Of a stretch of DNA of 64,000 nucleotides, positions 8,933-17,573 are shown one piece after another. Position 1 is the stretch's first letter. The number at the start of each line of letters is the position of its first letter. A program made the translations under genes and the position numbers. The DNA comes from Pontiellaceae bacterium B12227 (lineage in GTDB: Bacteria > Verrucomicrobiota > Kiritimatiellia > Kiritimatiellales > Pontiellaceae): the NCBI GenBank assembly GCA_029432775.1, contig JAROAZ010000011.1, forward strand, positions 62,001-126,000. The letters run 5' to 3'. The notes under the pieces were generated by a model that made no database searches, had not been told where the DNA came from, and saw nothing but the letters and a program-made list of their open reading frames with translations.

Positions 8933-11900
8933 TGAAACGGATTATATCAGGGTTGGTGGGCCTAGGGCTTGTGACGGGAGCCTTCGCGGAAACTTCCAAG
9001 GTTTGGAAACAGTTTTCCAAGGATTGGAAAGCCGGAACGGCTTCGGTGATTCCGGACTATTCCTGGGCGGGGTATCGGTATGGAGCCGAGCCCATACCGG
9101 ATGTGGAATGGGATTTATTTAATGTAACTGATTTCGGTGCGGTTCCGAACGATGGAAAGTCGGACTATGACGCCATTCAGCGTACAATCAAAGCCGCAGA
9201 GAAAAACGGTTCCGGCATTGTATTCTTTCCGCCCGGAAAATTCCGGGTTGCGGAAAAGGAAGGGATTTCCAAGCCCATCGAAATCAACGGTGCACATATT
9301 GTTCTACGGGGCAGCGGCAGTGGAGCAGGCGGAACCGAAGTTCATCAGAAGCATAACTATATTCCGGAGGATCCAACGAAAAAGTGGACCACCCCGCCGG
9401 TTTTTGTTTTCCGTCATCCGAGCAACCGGGCGCACCTGTCGCGCTATAGAGAGCAACAGCAGAAGCTCGCCTGCATCAACGGACCCGCTGTCAGAGAGTC
9501 TTTTTCCATAACCGTTGATGGTGCTTCCGGAATTCAGCCCGGTCAGACCGTGATGATTTGTGCACAGAGCACCCAACTGAATTCTTTCTTTCTACAGGGC
9601 CTGAAGCCACGGGATATTTTTAAAGAGATCAACGAAAACGGCGTGTCGGTTTCCGAAAAACACACCGTGGCAACGGTAGAGGGGAAAACGGTCACGTTTG
9701 TGGAGCCGATTCGCGTGGACATTGACCCGGCGATTGAATGGACGGTATACGACTATCCAATGCTGGAAGGCTGGGGAGTGGAAGATCTGCACTTTACCGG
9801 CAACTGCCCGAAACCGTTTGTGCACCATAAGGATTTTATTCACGATAGCGGTTATCAGGGTGTGCGTATGGAGCAGGGGAAAAACTGCTGGATCCGCCGT
9901 TGCCGCTTTACCAATATGACGCAGGGATTCCTGGTATCGGGCTGTATTTCATCGTCATTCATTCTGAACACCATCGATGGCGATCAGGGCCATGGCAACT
10001 TCAGCATGAACTGGGGCGGAGGCAACCTGATCGGGCTCTGTCAGGATACGACGGATAAAGGCTCGTTCCACGGATGCGGGATTTCGCATGAGAATGTGAG
10101 CGGCGTAATCTGGCGCTATGAATCGGTTGGAGCAACCAAGCAAACGCCGCGCTGCGGAGGACCGGATTTCCACGCGCAGTTTCCCTATTGCTCCCTTTGG
10201 GACAGCAGTGTGGCCAACCTGCGGGATAACGGCGGAAACTATACGTTGCAACCGAATCATCTGCGCGATTTAACCTTCTGGAATTTTGAGCAGATCGGGG
10301 AAAAAATTTATCACGATTATTGGAACATGCCGAAGACGCCGGAGGAAGCGAAGAACAAGTATCATGGGAAAACCAAGGTGGCTTATCCCAACTATATCGG
10401 CTTCCACGGAGTGATGAGCGAATTCAATCGAAAACATCTCGGCTTGTTTGAATCGTATGGCGCCCCGGTGGAGCCGGCCTCGCTCTATGAAGCGCAACTG
10501 GCGCTGCGGCTGGGCGGTGCGCCGGCATGGATTGCAGAAGCCAAGGCCGAGTGGGAGCAGGTCAAGGCGCTTCATCGAGGCGAGTTGAATACTTCCAAAC
10601 TCTGGAAACAATATCGCGAAGCAAAGCAGACCGGCGGTGAGCCGGAACTGGCTGACTTTTCCTATGCCGGTTACCACCATGGCGAAACCGCCATTCCTTC
10701 CAATGATTGGAAAGTATTTGATGTGACCCGGGCGGGGGCAGTTCCGAATGATGGTAAGTCGGATAAGAAGGCCATCCTGTTGGCCATTGAGGCTGCGGAG
10801 AAGCATGGGTCCGGCATCATCTTTTTTCCGCCCGGCCGATTTCTGGTCAACGAACCGACGGATCCTGAAAATCAGTTGATCCGCATTGGCGGAAGCCGGA
10901 TCGTGTTGCGGGGGAGTGGCAGCGGTGAAGGCGGTACTGAGTTGTTTATGAACCTGCATCTGGATCCGACCGATCCGAAAAAACTGTATTCCAGCCCGTT
11001 CATGATTGAGTTCAAAGGGAAAGGCGAAACCAAAATCAAGACGGCCGTTCTGGCCGATGCCCGGCGTGAGACACACGCGGTTGCGGTGAAGGATGCTTCC
11101 CTGTTTAAGCCGGGCGACTGGGTGTTGCTGCACGTGCAGGATAATTCTCCGGAAGCCGTGGCCGAAGCAGTGGCTCCCTATCAACCGGATCCAACCTGGA
11201 AAAAAATTGTAGAGCAGGGTGTGATGGTCGATGAATTTCATCAAATTGATAAAATCGAAGGGGATCGTTTAACCTTTAAAGAGCCGATCCATGTGAATGT
11301 TAAGGCTGCTCAAGGCTGGAAGGTCATCAAGTATGAACCGCTGGAGGAAGTGGGGGTCGAGGACATTGCTTTCCGGGGCAACTGGCATGGCGACTTTGTA
11401 CACCACCGTTCGTTTCAGGACGACAGCGGATGGAGCGGCGTTGCGCTCGCCAAGAGCGTAAACAGCTGGATCCGCAATTGCCGGTTCAGCGATTGGAGCC
11501 GGGCAGTATCCATTAAAGCCTGTGCAGCAACAACCGTGCAGAATCTGGTGCTCGACGGCAATGCCGGGCATAATGCGATTTCGGTGCACAACTCGTCGCA
11601 TGTGATGGTGCGCGATGTCGAGGATACATCGGGCCACTGGCACGCCTGCGGTGTGGCTGGAAAATGTTCGGGTAACGTTTTTCTGAATTGTGAGTATCGC
11701 GAGGACACCTGCTTCGAGTCGCATGGTTCCCAGCCGCGTTGGACCTTGTTTGATAATATTTCAGGTGACTGGAAGTACGGCCGCTGGGGCGGGGCGCGGG
11801 GCAGCCTGCCCAACCATTTGCGCGGGCTCGCTTTCTGGAACTACAACAACACCGGAGCGGGCGAGCCGGGGGATTATCACTTTATCCGTCCGGACAGTGT

Positions 11901-12054
11901 GTATGGCCGAATCATCATGCCCTACGTCATTGGCTTCCACGGGAACCCGCAGGTCTTCGATGAAACGCAGGTGGAAGTGCTCGAATCAAACGGTGCACGG
12001 GTTTGGCCGGATTCGCTCTATGAGGCGCAGTTTAAGTTACGCATGAATCGATAA
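8932..12054 (+). CDS. Secreted protein with two tandem pectate-lyase-3-like beta-helix modules
   Basis: A 1040-residue protein with a Sec signal peptide (about 1-19, ending AFAET). It is an internal duplication: residues ~20-530 and ~555-1038 align throughout, e.g. FNVTDFGAVPNDGKSD with FDVTRAGAVPNDGKSD, GSGIVFFPPGKF with GSGIIFFPPGRF, and PNHLRDLTFWNF with PNHLRGLAFWNY. GAVPNDGKSD is typical of GH28/pectate-lyase-3 right-handed beta-helices; the C-terminal part of each module resembles DUF4955 proteins from memory. It may be a lyase, hydrolase or glycan-binding protein; no catalytic residues can be assigned. The ATG overlaps the stop of the esterase gene by one base. The repeated start of each module (SKVWKQF, SKLWKQY) contains the palindrome discussed in the findings. 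Confidence 0.8.
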   Translation: MKRIISGLVGLGLVTGAFAETSKVWKQFSKDWKAGTASVIPDYSWAGYRYGAEPIPDVEWDLFNVTDFGAVPNDGKSDYDAIQRTIKAAEKNGSGIVFFPPGKFRVAEKEGISKPIEINGAHIVLRGSGSGAGGTEVHQKHNYIPEDPTKKWTTPPVFVFRHPSNRAHLSRYREQQQKLACINGPAVRESFSITVDGASGIQPGQTVMICAQSTQLNSFFLQGLKPRDIFKEINENGVSVSEKHTVATVEGKTVTFVEPIRVDIDPAIEWTVYDYPMLEGWGVEDLHFTGNCPKPFVHHKDFIHDSGYQGVRMEQGKNCWIRRCRFTNMTQGFLVSGCISSSFILNTIDGDQGHGNFSMNWGGGNLIGLCQDTTDKGSFHGCGISHENVSGVIWRYESVGATKQTPRCGGPDFHAQFPYCSLWDSSVANLRDNGGNYTLQPNHLRDLTFWNFEQIGEKIYHDYWNMPKTPEEAKNKYHGKTKVAYPNYIGFHGVMSEFNRKHLGLFESYGAPVEPASLYEAQLALRLGGAPAWIAEAKAEWEQVKALHRGELNTSKLWKQYREAKQTGGEPELADFSYAGYHHGETAIPSNDWKVFDVTRAGAVPNDGKSDKKAILLAIEAAEKHGSGIIFFPPGRFLVNEPTDPENQLIRIGGSRIVLRGSGSGEGGTELFMNLHLDPTDPKKLYSSPFMIEFKGKGETKIKTAVLADARRETHAVAVKDASLFKPGDWVLLHVQDNSPEAVAEAVAPYQPDPTWKKIVEQGVMVDEFHQIDKIEGDRLTFKEPIHVNVKAAQGWKVIKYEPLEEVGVEDIAFRGNWHGDFVHHRSFQDDSGWSGVALAKSVNSWIRNCRFSDWSRAVSIKACAATTVQNLVLDGNAGHNAISVHNSSHVMVRDVEDTSGHWHACGVAGKCSGNVFLNCEYREDTCFESHGSQPRWTLFDNISGDWKYGRWGGARGSLPNHLRGLAFWNYNNTGAGEPGDYHFIRPDSVYGRIIMPYVIGFHGNPQVFDETQVEVLESNGARVWPDSLYEAQFKLRMNR
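8994..9029. repeat. Two adjacent copies of the TTCCA-R-N3-Y-TGGAA palindrome
   Basis: Copies at 8994-9008 (spacer AGGTT) and 9015-9029 (spacer AGGAT), 21 bp apart and in the same frame, encode the SKVWK and SKDWK segments of the beta-helix protein. They belong to a family of at least 25 copies in this window. Confidence 0.7.
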
Positions 12055-12101
12055 TACCGTAGACGGAAATAATAACAGTACGCTTGGAGAGAGGTTATAT
12101 C

Positions 12102-13871
12102 ATGTTGGAGAATTGGGATTATATCGTTATTGGACTCTATCTGCTGTTTACGATGTCGATCGGGATGGTATGTCGGAAGGTGGCGAAAAATTCGTCCGAC
12201 TTTTTCCGCGGTGGCGGGAACATGCTTTGGTGGATGACGGGCATGTCGGGGTTGGCCTCGGGGCTTTCGGCCTGGACCTTCACGGCGGCGGCCACACGGG
12301 TTTACGACATGGGATTTTTCATGATCTATCTCTATTGGCTGTGGGTGCCCGCCTATCTGATCATCTTTTTCTACCTGGCGCAGCGTTACCGTCAGATGCG
12401 CATCATTACCGTGGCCGACGGTATTAAGCGGCGCTATGGCCGCTTCACGGAACAGTTTTGGATCTGGGTTCAGATACCCGCCAATATGATGATTGGTGCC
12501 ATGTGGCTGATGACCGTTTCCATCTTCATGAGCGCCGCCGTCGGGGTGCCGCTCAACTTATGCATCCTGATTCTTGGCATCGTGGTAACCTGTGTTTCTC
12601 TCGGAGCCGGGGCCTGGTCAGTGATCGCCAGCGACTTTGTGCAGATGACCATTATTATCGTGGGGGCAACCACGGTGCTGATCCGCTCGGTCACCCTGCC
12701 GGCCGTCGGTGGGGTGGATGGTTTCATGGAACAGATTCCGGAAGGCTTCACCAACCCCTCGCTCGTTGAATCGCCTAGCATCTGGATCGCCTTCTTATTA
12801 CTGAGCATGATTATGCGCATCATGCAGGCGTCCGACCTTTCGCAGGAGGGCGCCAAGTTCCTATCCGTTAAAGACGGGAAAGAAGCCAGGAAATCGGCGG
12901 CCATGCTCACAATGGGTTATTTTCTAGTTCCCATCATCGCCTTTGTTCCGGTCATGATCTGCTCTTTCATTTATCCAGATTTGTCGGAAGTTTTTCCGAA
13001 AATGAATAATCCGACCGAGGGCGCCTATATGGCGATTGCGGCACACGTGCTGCCGACCGGGATGGTAGGGTTGATTGTCTGTGCGATGTTCGCGGCATCC
13101 ATTTCCAGCATGGATACCGCCTTGAATAGAAATGCCGGTTTTTGTGTGAAGAACTTTTACAAGGAGTTCATTCGTCCCGAAGCCGATGAAAAGGAACAGC
13201 TGCTGATGGGCCGTGTCTTTACCGTGATTCTCGCCATTGTTCTTATTACGCTGGCAACCACACTGGCTAACAATCGCACGATTGGGCTGTTCGAGTTTTC
13301 CAATCTGGTTTTCTCCCTCGTCATACCGCCCATGGTGGTGCCTGCTGTTTTCGGCTTTGTGTATAAACGGACCCCGGTCTGGACCGGATGGAGTACGGTC
13401 ATCGTTGGTTTCTCTGCGGCATTTTTCACCAAGACCTTTGTTTCGACGGATGCCGCCGGAAAATATATTTTCGGCTTTGGCGACCGTCCGATGAACTCGC
13501 TCGAAAGCGGGGACGTCACCTTCATGGTCATCACGGCGATCACACTCGTCTGCAGTATCTCGTGGTTCTTCTTTACGTCGCTCTTCTATAAGAAGGTGAC
13601 CCCGGAGCACAAGGAAGCCATTGATGCGCTCTTTAAGGATATGCGTACTCCGATCGATCATGTGGCCGAGCATTCCGAAAATAACGATGGCACTCAGTAT
13701 CACATTGTTGGATCGCTTAATCTGATTCTCGGTATTCTGCTCATGTGCGGCTTCCTGATTCCAAACAGCTTCGGCGAACGGATGGTCTTTGTCTATTGCG
13801 GCGGCGTGGTGGCGGCCATTGGAGGCATCCTGATTTCTATCTACAAAAAGAAAATGAAAGCGGCGGAGTAA
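12102..13871 (+). CDS. Sodium:solute symporter (SSS family)
   Basis: A 589-residue polytopic membrane protein of the SSS (SLC5-like) family, expected to import a sugar or organic acid with Na+. It has about 13 hydrophobic segments; family features include the first helix (WDYIVIGLYLLFTM), SSDFFRGGGNMLWW, GLASGLSAWTFT and AASISSMDTALNRNAGF near residue 335. The frame opens at a TTG at 12084, but ATG 12102 has GGAGAGAGG upstream and starts the canonical N-terminus. It lies between the beta-helix gene (47 bp) and a lipoprotein fucosidase gene (4 bp), so it probably imports a breakdown product made by the neighbouring enzymes. The transported compound cannot be deduced. Confidence 0.92.
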   Translation: MLENWDYIVIGLYLLFTMSIGMVCRKVAKNSSDFFRGGGNMLWWMTGMSGLASGLSAWTFTAAATRVYDMGFFMIYLYWLWVPAYLIIFFYLAQRYRQMRIITVADGIKRRYGRFTEQFWIWVQIPANMMIGAMWLMTVSIFMSAAVGVPLNLCILILGIVVTCVSLGAGAWSVIASDFVQMTIIIVGATTVLIRSVTLPAVGGVDGFMEQIPEGFTNPSLVESPSIWIAFLLLSMIMRIMQASDLSQEGAKFLSVKDGKEARKSAAMLTMGYFLVPIIAFVPVMICSFIYPDLSEVFPKMNNPTEGAYMAIAAHVLPTGMVGLIVCAMFAASISSMDTALNRNAGFCVKNFYKEFIRPEADEKEQLLMGRVFTVILAIVLITLATTLANNRTIGLFEFSNLVFSLVIPPMVVPAVFGFVYKRTPVWTGWSTVIVGFSAAFFTKTFVSTDAAGKYIFGFGDRPMNSLESGDVTFMVITAITLVCSISWFFFTSLFYKKVTPEHKEAIDALFKDMRTPIDHVAEHSENNDGTQYHIVGSLNLILGILLMCGFLIPNSFGERMVFVYCGGVVAAIGGILISIYKKKMKAAE

Positions 13872-13875
13872 GCGT

Positions 13876-15618
13876 ATGAAAATTATTTTATATTTGGCAG
13901 TTCTTTGCAGTCTGGCGGGTTGCCGCTCAACAACGCCGGAACCTGAAGTGGTTGCGCAGAGTCCATTGGAGGAATTTGAGCAGATGAAATTCGGTTTGTT
14001 CATTCACTGGGGATTGTACGCAGTCCCGGCGGGGGAGTGGAACGGACAGCCGGTCCGTGGCATCGGTGAATGGATCATGAAATGGGAAAAGATCCCGGTA
14101 CCGGAGTATGAAAAACTGGCTACGCAGTTTAACCCTGTGAAGTTCAATGGTGACGAGTGGGCACAGTTGGCGCAGGATGCGGGTATGAAATATGTGGTCA
14201 TCACCTCTAAGCATCATGATGGGTTTGCCATGTTCGATTCAAAGGCCAGCGATTTTAATATCGTGAAGGCAACACCCTATGGGAAAGATCCAATGACCGA
14301 TCTGGCGCAAGCCTGCGCTGATCGGGATCTTAAATTCGGGTTTTATTATTCCCAGGCGCAGGACTGGCACGAGCCCAATGCAGCCGGTAATGATTGGGAC
14401 TTTCCGGAGGAGCGCGATCCGGCGCCATACATTCAGGACAAGTTGCTTCCGCAGGTGGAAGAGATTCTCAGTAACTACGGCGACCTTGCCGTGGTTTGGT
14501 TCGATACCCCCCGGCTGCTGAGCAAGGAACAGGTCATTGAACTGCGCGAGAGCGTTAAGGCGAAGCAACCGGATTGTCTGGTGAACAGCCGTATCGGTCA
14601 TGATCAGGGCGACTTTGATCAGACGGGTGATAACTCGATTCCCACGCAGGTAAAACCCGGCATCGTCTGGGAAGTGCCCGCCACGCTGAATGATACCTGG
14701 GGCTATAAGAAGAACGATCACGACTGGAAAGAGCCGCGAGACCTGGTTTGTAAAATGGCGGACATTGTCAGTAAGGGCGGAAACTATCTGCTGAATATCG
14801 GCCCCGATGCCGAAGGAGTGGTTCCTCCGGAAAGTCAACGGATTCTGCGGGAGATCGGCCAATGGATGAAGGTGAACGGGGAATCCATCTATGAAACCAC
14901 GCACAGCCCGTTCAATGTGAACAACATCACATGGCGCTGCACCGCCAAACCGGGAAAACTCTATCTGCATATGCTCAACTGGCCCGGGGAATCGTTTGAG
15001 TTCCAGGGACTGGAAAGCAAGGTGAAAGCCGCGCGTTTTCTGGATGGTGGGCAGTCGATTGTGTTCAGGCAAACCGGCAACAGCCTGGCGTTGAAATTGC
15101 CGCAACAGGCACCGGATCAGTTTAATACGGTTATTGTGCTGGATATAGCCGATGACCAGGCGATGGTTTCGGAAGAATACCGCTTTGATGCTGAACCCGC
15201 CGTCCGGCACCTCTATGCGTGGGAAGCACGGATGCGGGGCGAAGAGTTCTATTATGACTGGGAAACGCAGTCGGCCTATAACTTTATCGACGACACCCGC
15301 CCGCGCAATGAACTGCGCTGGTATAATTTCCCCCAGTCCGAGGGCGAATGTTGGGTGGATATTGAATATGCCTGTGCCGATGCAGATGCGGGCAGTCCAT
15401 TTCGTTTGTCCAGCCGCCGTATCCAGTGGGAGGCGGAAAATACCGGACCTTCAGAGCTGCACGGTGTGATTGAAGGAACCGGTGGAGCATTCAAAATCAA
15501 ACGCCTGGGCCGTCTGACGATGTTCTCGCCGGAGTGCACGCTCGTTTTTGGTTTGAAAGATGATTTCTGTTCGGCATCCGTTAAGGTGAGGAAGTTGATT
15601 TTAACGAAGGTCGAGTAG
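13876..15618 (+). CDS. GH29 alpha-L-fucosidase, lipoprotein, with extra C-terminal domain
   Basis: A 580-residue GH29 enzyme. It begins with a lipoprotein signal (lipobox LAGC, Cys16), so it should be membrane-anchored outside the cytosol. Family motifs: KFGLFIHWGLYAVP near residue 37, SKHHDGFAMFDS near 111, and predicted nucleophile Asp210 in VVWFDTP. After the barrel and a beta-sandwich (to about 430) there is an additional ~140-residue domain (SEEYRFDAEPAVRH onward) absent from the other fucosidases here; its role is unknown, possibly carbohydrate binding. The gene starts 4 bp after the symporter gene, indicating co-transcription. Confidence 0.92.
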   Translation: MKIILYLAVLCSLAGCRSTTPEPEVVAQSPLEEFEQMKFGLFIHWGLYAVPAGEWNGQPVRGIGEWIMKWEKIPVPEYEKLATQFNPVKFNGDEWAQLAQDAGMKYVVITSKHHDGFAMFDSKASDFNIVKATPYGKDPMTDLAQACADRDLKFGFYYSQAQDWHEPNAAGNDWDFPEERDPAPYIQDKLLPQVEEILSNYGDLAVVWFDTPRLLSKEQVIELRESVKAKQPDCLVNSRIGHDQGDFDQTGDNSIPTQVKPGIVWEVPATLNDTWGYKKNDHDWKEPRDLVCKMADIVSKGGNYLLNIGPDAEGVVPPESQRILREIGQWMKVNGESIYETTHSPFNVNNITWRCTAKPGKLYLHMLNWPGESFEFQGLESKVKAARFLDGGQSIVFRQTGNSLALKLPQQAPDQFNTVIVLDIADDQAMVSEEYRFDAEPAVRHLYAWEARMRGEEFYYDWETQSAYNFIDDTRPRNELRWYNFPQSEGECWVDIEYACADADAGSPFRLSSRRIQWEAENTGPSELHGVIEGTGGAFKIKRLGRLTMFSPECTLVFGLKDDFCSASVKVRKLILTKVE

Positions 15619-15645
15619 CGTTGCTTATTCGGGATAAGGAGTATG

Positions 15646-17088
15646 ATGAACTATTTTAGATTGATTGCTTGTGTGAGTCTCTGTGGATCCACCGTGTGGA
15701 GTGGAGCTAAGCCAATTGAGGAATCCAGGCCCAACCTGTTAATGATCTCGATCGATGATATGAATGATTGGGTCGGTTTCATGAATGGCCATCCGAATAC
15801 GAAGACGCCGCACATGGATCGGCTGGCCGCTCAGGGAACGGTCTTCATGAACGCGCATACGGCTTCGCCCCACTGCGGGCCGTCACGTACGGCATTATGG
15901 AGTGGACTGAGACCCTCGAGTACGGGCGTCTATGCGCATATCAATGACGAAAATTTAGTCAAAACCCCGGCCGGGCAGGGCATCTTCCTTAGCAACTGGT
16001 TCGAGAACAACGGCTACAAAACCATCGGCAAGGGCAAGCTGTTTCACCATTGGGCACCCGATGGGGCCTTCATGGAATTTGATGGCACGCGCGAAACGCC
16101 GCGCTTCGGCCCGAAACCTGCGAAACGTTTTAAGTGGGACACCAAAGGAACCGGAACCGACTGGGGCGTTTATCCGGAACGGGATGAAGATATGCCGGAT
16201 ATTCAGGCCGCGGAATGGGCGGTGGAGCAGTTGAAGCAAAAGCACGATGAACCGTTCTTTCTGGCCGTAGGATTTGTGTTGCCCCACGTGCCGTGGTATG
16301 CCCCGCAAAAATGGTTTGATCTGCATCCGCTCGATTCAATCGAAACACCTCCCTACCTGAAGGGCGATCAGGACGATGTTCCGCCCATGGCCCGCAAGGT
16401 GGCTGAGATGCTGCATATGCCGACGGCGGACTGGGCCAAAGAGAGCGGGGAATGGAAACAGATTGTTCAGGCCTATCTCGCCACCATTTCGATGGTGGAT
16501 CATTGTGTGGGGATGGTACTCGATGAATTAGAACGCAGTGGCTACGCGGAGAACACCGTGGTCGTTCTTTGGTCGGATCACGGCTACCACCTCGGTGAAA
16601 AGAACCGCTTCGCCAAGCAATCCCTTTGGGAGCGGGCCACCCGCACGCCACTGATCTTTACGGCACCCGGATTTAAGGGAGGACAGGCGACTCAGGGGCC
16701 TGCCTCGTTGATGGATCTCTATCCCACCTTGCTGGAGCTTTGCGGCCTGCCTGCAAATCCGAAAAACGAGGGGGTCAGCCTCGTTCCACTGATGCGCGAT
16801 CCCCAGTTGGAATGGGCTCATCCTGCGATCACCACCTATGGCGAAAACAACCATGCCGTGCGGTCACAGCGTTACCGGTATATCCGTTATGAAGATGGCA
16901 GTGAAGAGCTATACGATAGCCAGAACGATCCGAATGAATGGAAAAACCTGGCGGACAATCCGGAGTATGCGGAAATCAAAAAGGGATTAAAACAATCGCT
17001 CCCGAAAATCAATCAGCCGTGGTCGCCGTACTCGTACCTTCGCTGCAACGAGTATTTTACCGCGAAATCACCACCCGATAAGAAATAA
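15646..17088 (+). CDS. Family S1 sulfatase (iduronate-2-sulfatase-like)
   Basis: A ~480-residue S1 sulfatase. The signature HCGPSRTALWSG carries the formylglycine Cys at residue 77; PNLLMISIDDMNDW and GKGKLFHHW are typical of the iduronate-2-sulfatase-like branch, as is SDHGYHLGEKNRF near residue 310. A Sec signal peptide covers about residues 1-22. Two ATGs are adjacent (15643, 15646); AAGGAG at 15636-15641 is too close to the first, so the second is chosen. It is the last gene of the probable operon that begins with beta-glucuronidase. A uronate- or hexosamine-sulfate substrate is plausible from the branch and the neighbours, not proven. Confidence 0.92.
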   Translation: MNYFRLIACVSLCGSTVWSGAKPIEESRPNLLMISIDDMNDWVGFMNGHPNTKTPHMDRLAAQGTVFMNAHTASPHCGPSRTALWSGLRPSSTGVYAHINDENLVKTPAGQGIFLSNWFENNGYKTIGKGKLFHHWAPDGAFMEFDGTRETPRFGPKPAKRFKWDTKGTGTDWGVYPERDEDMPDIQAAEWAVEQLKQKHDEPFFLAVGFVLPHVPWYAPQKWFDLHPLDSIETPPYLKGDQDDVPPMARKVAEMLHMPTADWAKESGEWKQIVQAYLATISMVDHCVGMVLDELERSGYAENTVVVLWSDHGYHLGEKNRFAKQSLWERATRTPLIFTAPGFKGGQATQGPASLMDLYPTLLELCGLPANPKNEGVSLVPLMRDPQLEWAHPAITTYGENNHAVRSQRYRYIRYEDGSEELYDSQNDPNEWKNLADNPEYAEIKKGLKQSLPKINQPWSPYSYLRCNEYFTAKSPPDKK

Positions 17089-17426
17089 GGAATTTGGCTG
17101 GATGGGAGCTTCTGTGAGCGGGTTTTTACTCTGGGGAATCCTTTCCGCTTTCATGGAATCATCCGGTATGTCCGATCAGTAGAGAAAAGAGCTTTTCAGC
17201 CCCTAGGCACCTAAGGATCTTTCCAATCCCCGCTCCGCATGGGGCGGCAGCCTCAGCTGGCATTGAAAAAAATGTCGCGATTGGGCATCGGCCTGCTTTC
17301 CTGGAGCGCCGATTCAGAGTCAATACCTTATTAGCTGGGGTTCCCGGATGATGGGCGCCTCGGATAACGTGCATCCTGAATATATCATTGTTGGTAGCCG
17401 GAAATTGAATTCACCGGGAGTTACTA
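17089..17426. other. Gene-free stretch
   Basis: About 340 bp with no convincing gene. Two tiny frames (26 codons from 17102; 20 codons from 17272, reading MSRLGIGLLSW) look like chance or decayed fragments. No strong hairpin with T-tract was seen. It precedes operator site C. Confidence 0.5.
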
Positions 17427-17492
17427 TTCGCAAATCACGCATGAATTATGCGCAAAGCGTATCTTTAATTTTTTAAACGCCGGCGTTCTAAT
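17427..17492 (+). promoter_or_regulatory. Operator site C with -10 element
   Basis: TTCGCAAAT (17427) and TGCGCAAA (17449) form a 22-bp direct repeat. TCTAAT (17487-17492) begins 36 bp after the CGC of the proximal half-site and can serve as the -10. It precedes the 1010-residue secreted protein gene, whose start codon lies about 80 bp further on. Confidence 0.65.
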
Positions 17493-17573
17493 AGCCCTGT
17501 ACAGTGGAAAAGAAAGAGTTGCAATCAAAGCGATGGAGATATTCCTAACCAGCAAACATAGGAGGAAGGCGAA

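Noticed and set aside
17102..17182. 26-codon hydrophobic frame (MGASVSGFLLW start)
   Set aside because: Too short to support without conservation, although an AAGGAA lies upstream.
17159..17374. 71-codon open frame on the minus strand in the gap before operator C
   Set aside because: No RBS, no recognisable motif and low-complexity composition; considered chance.
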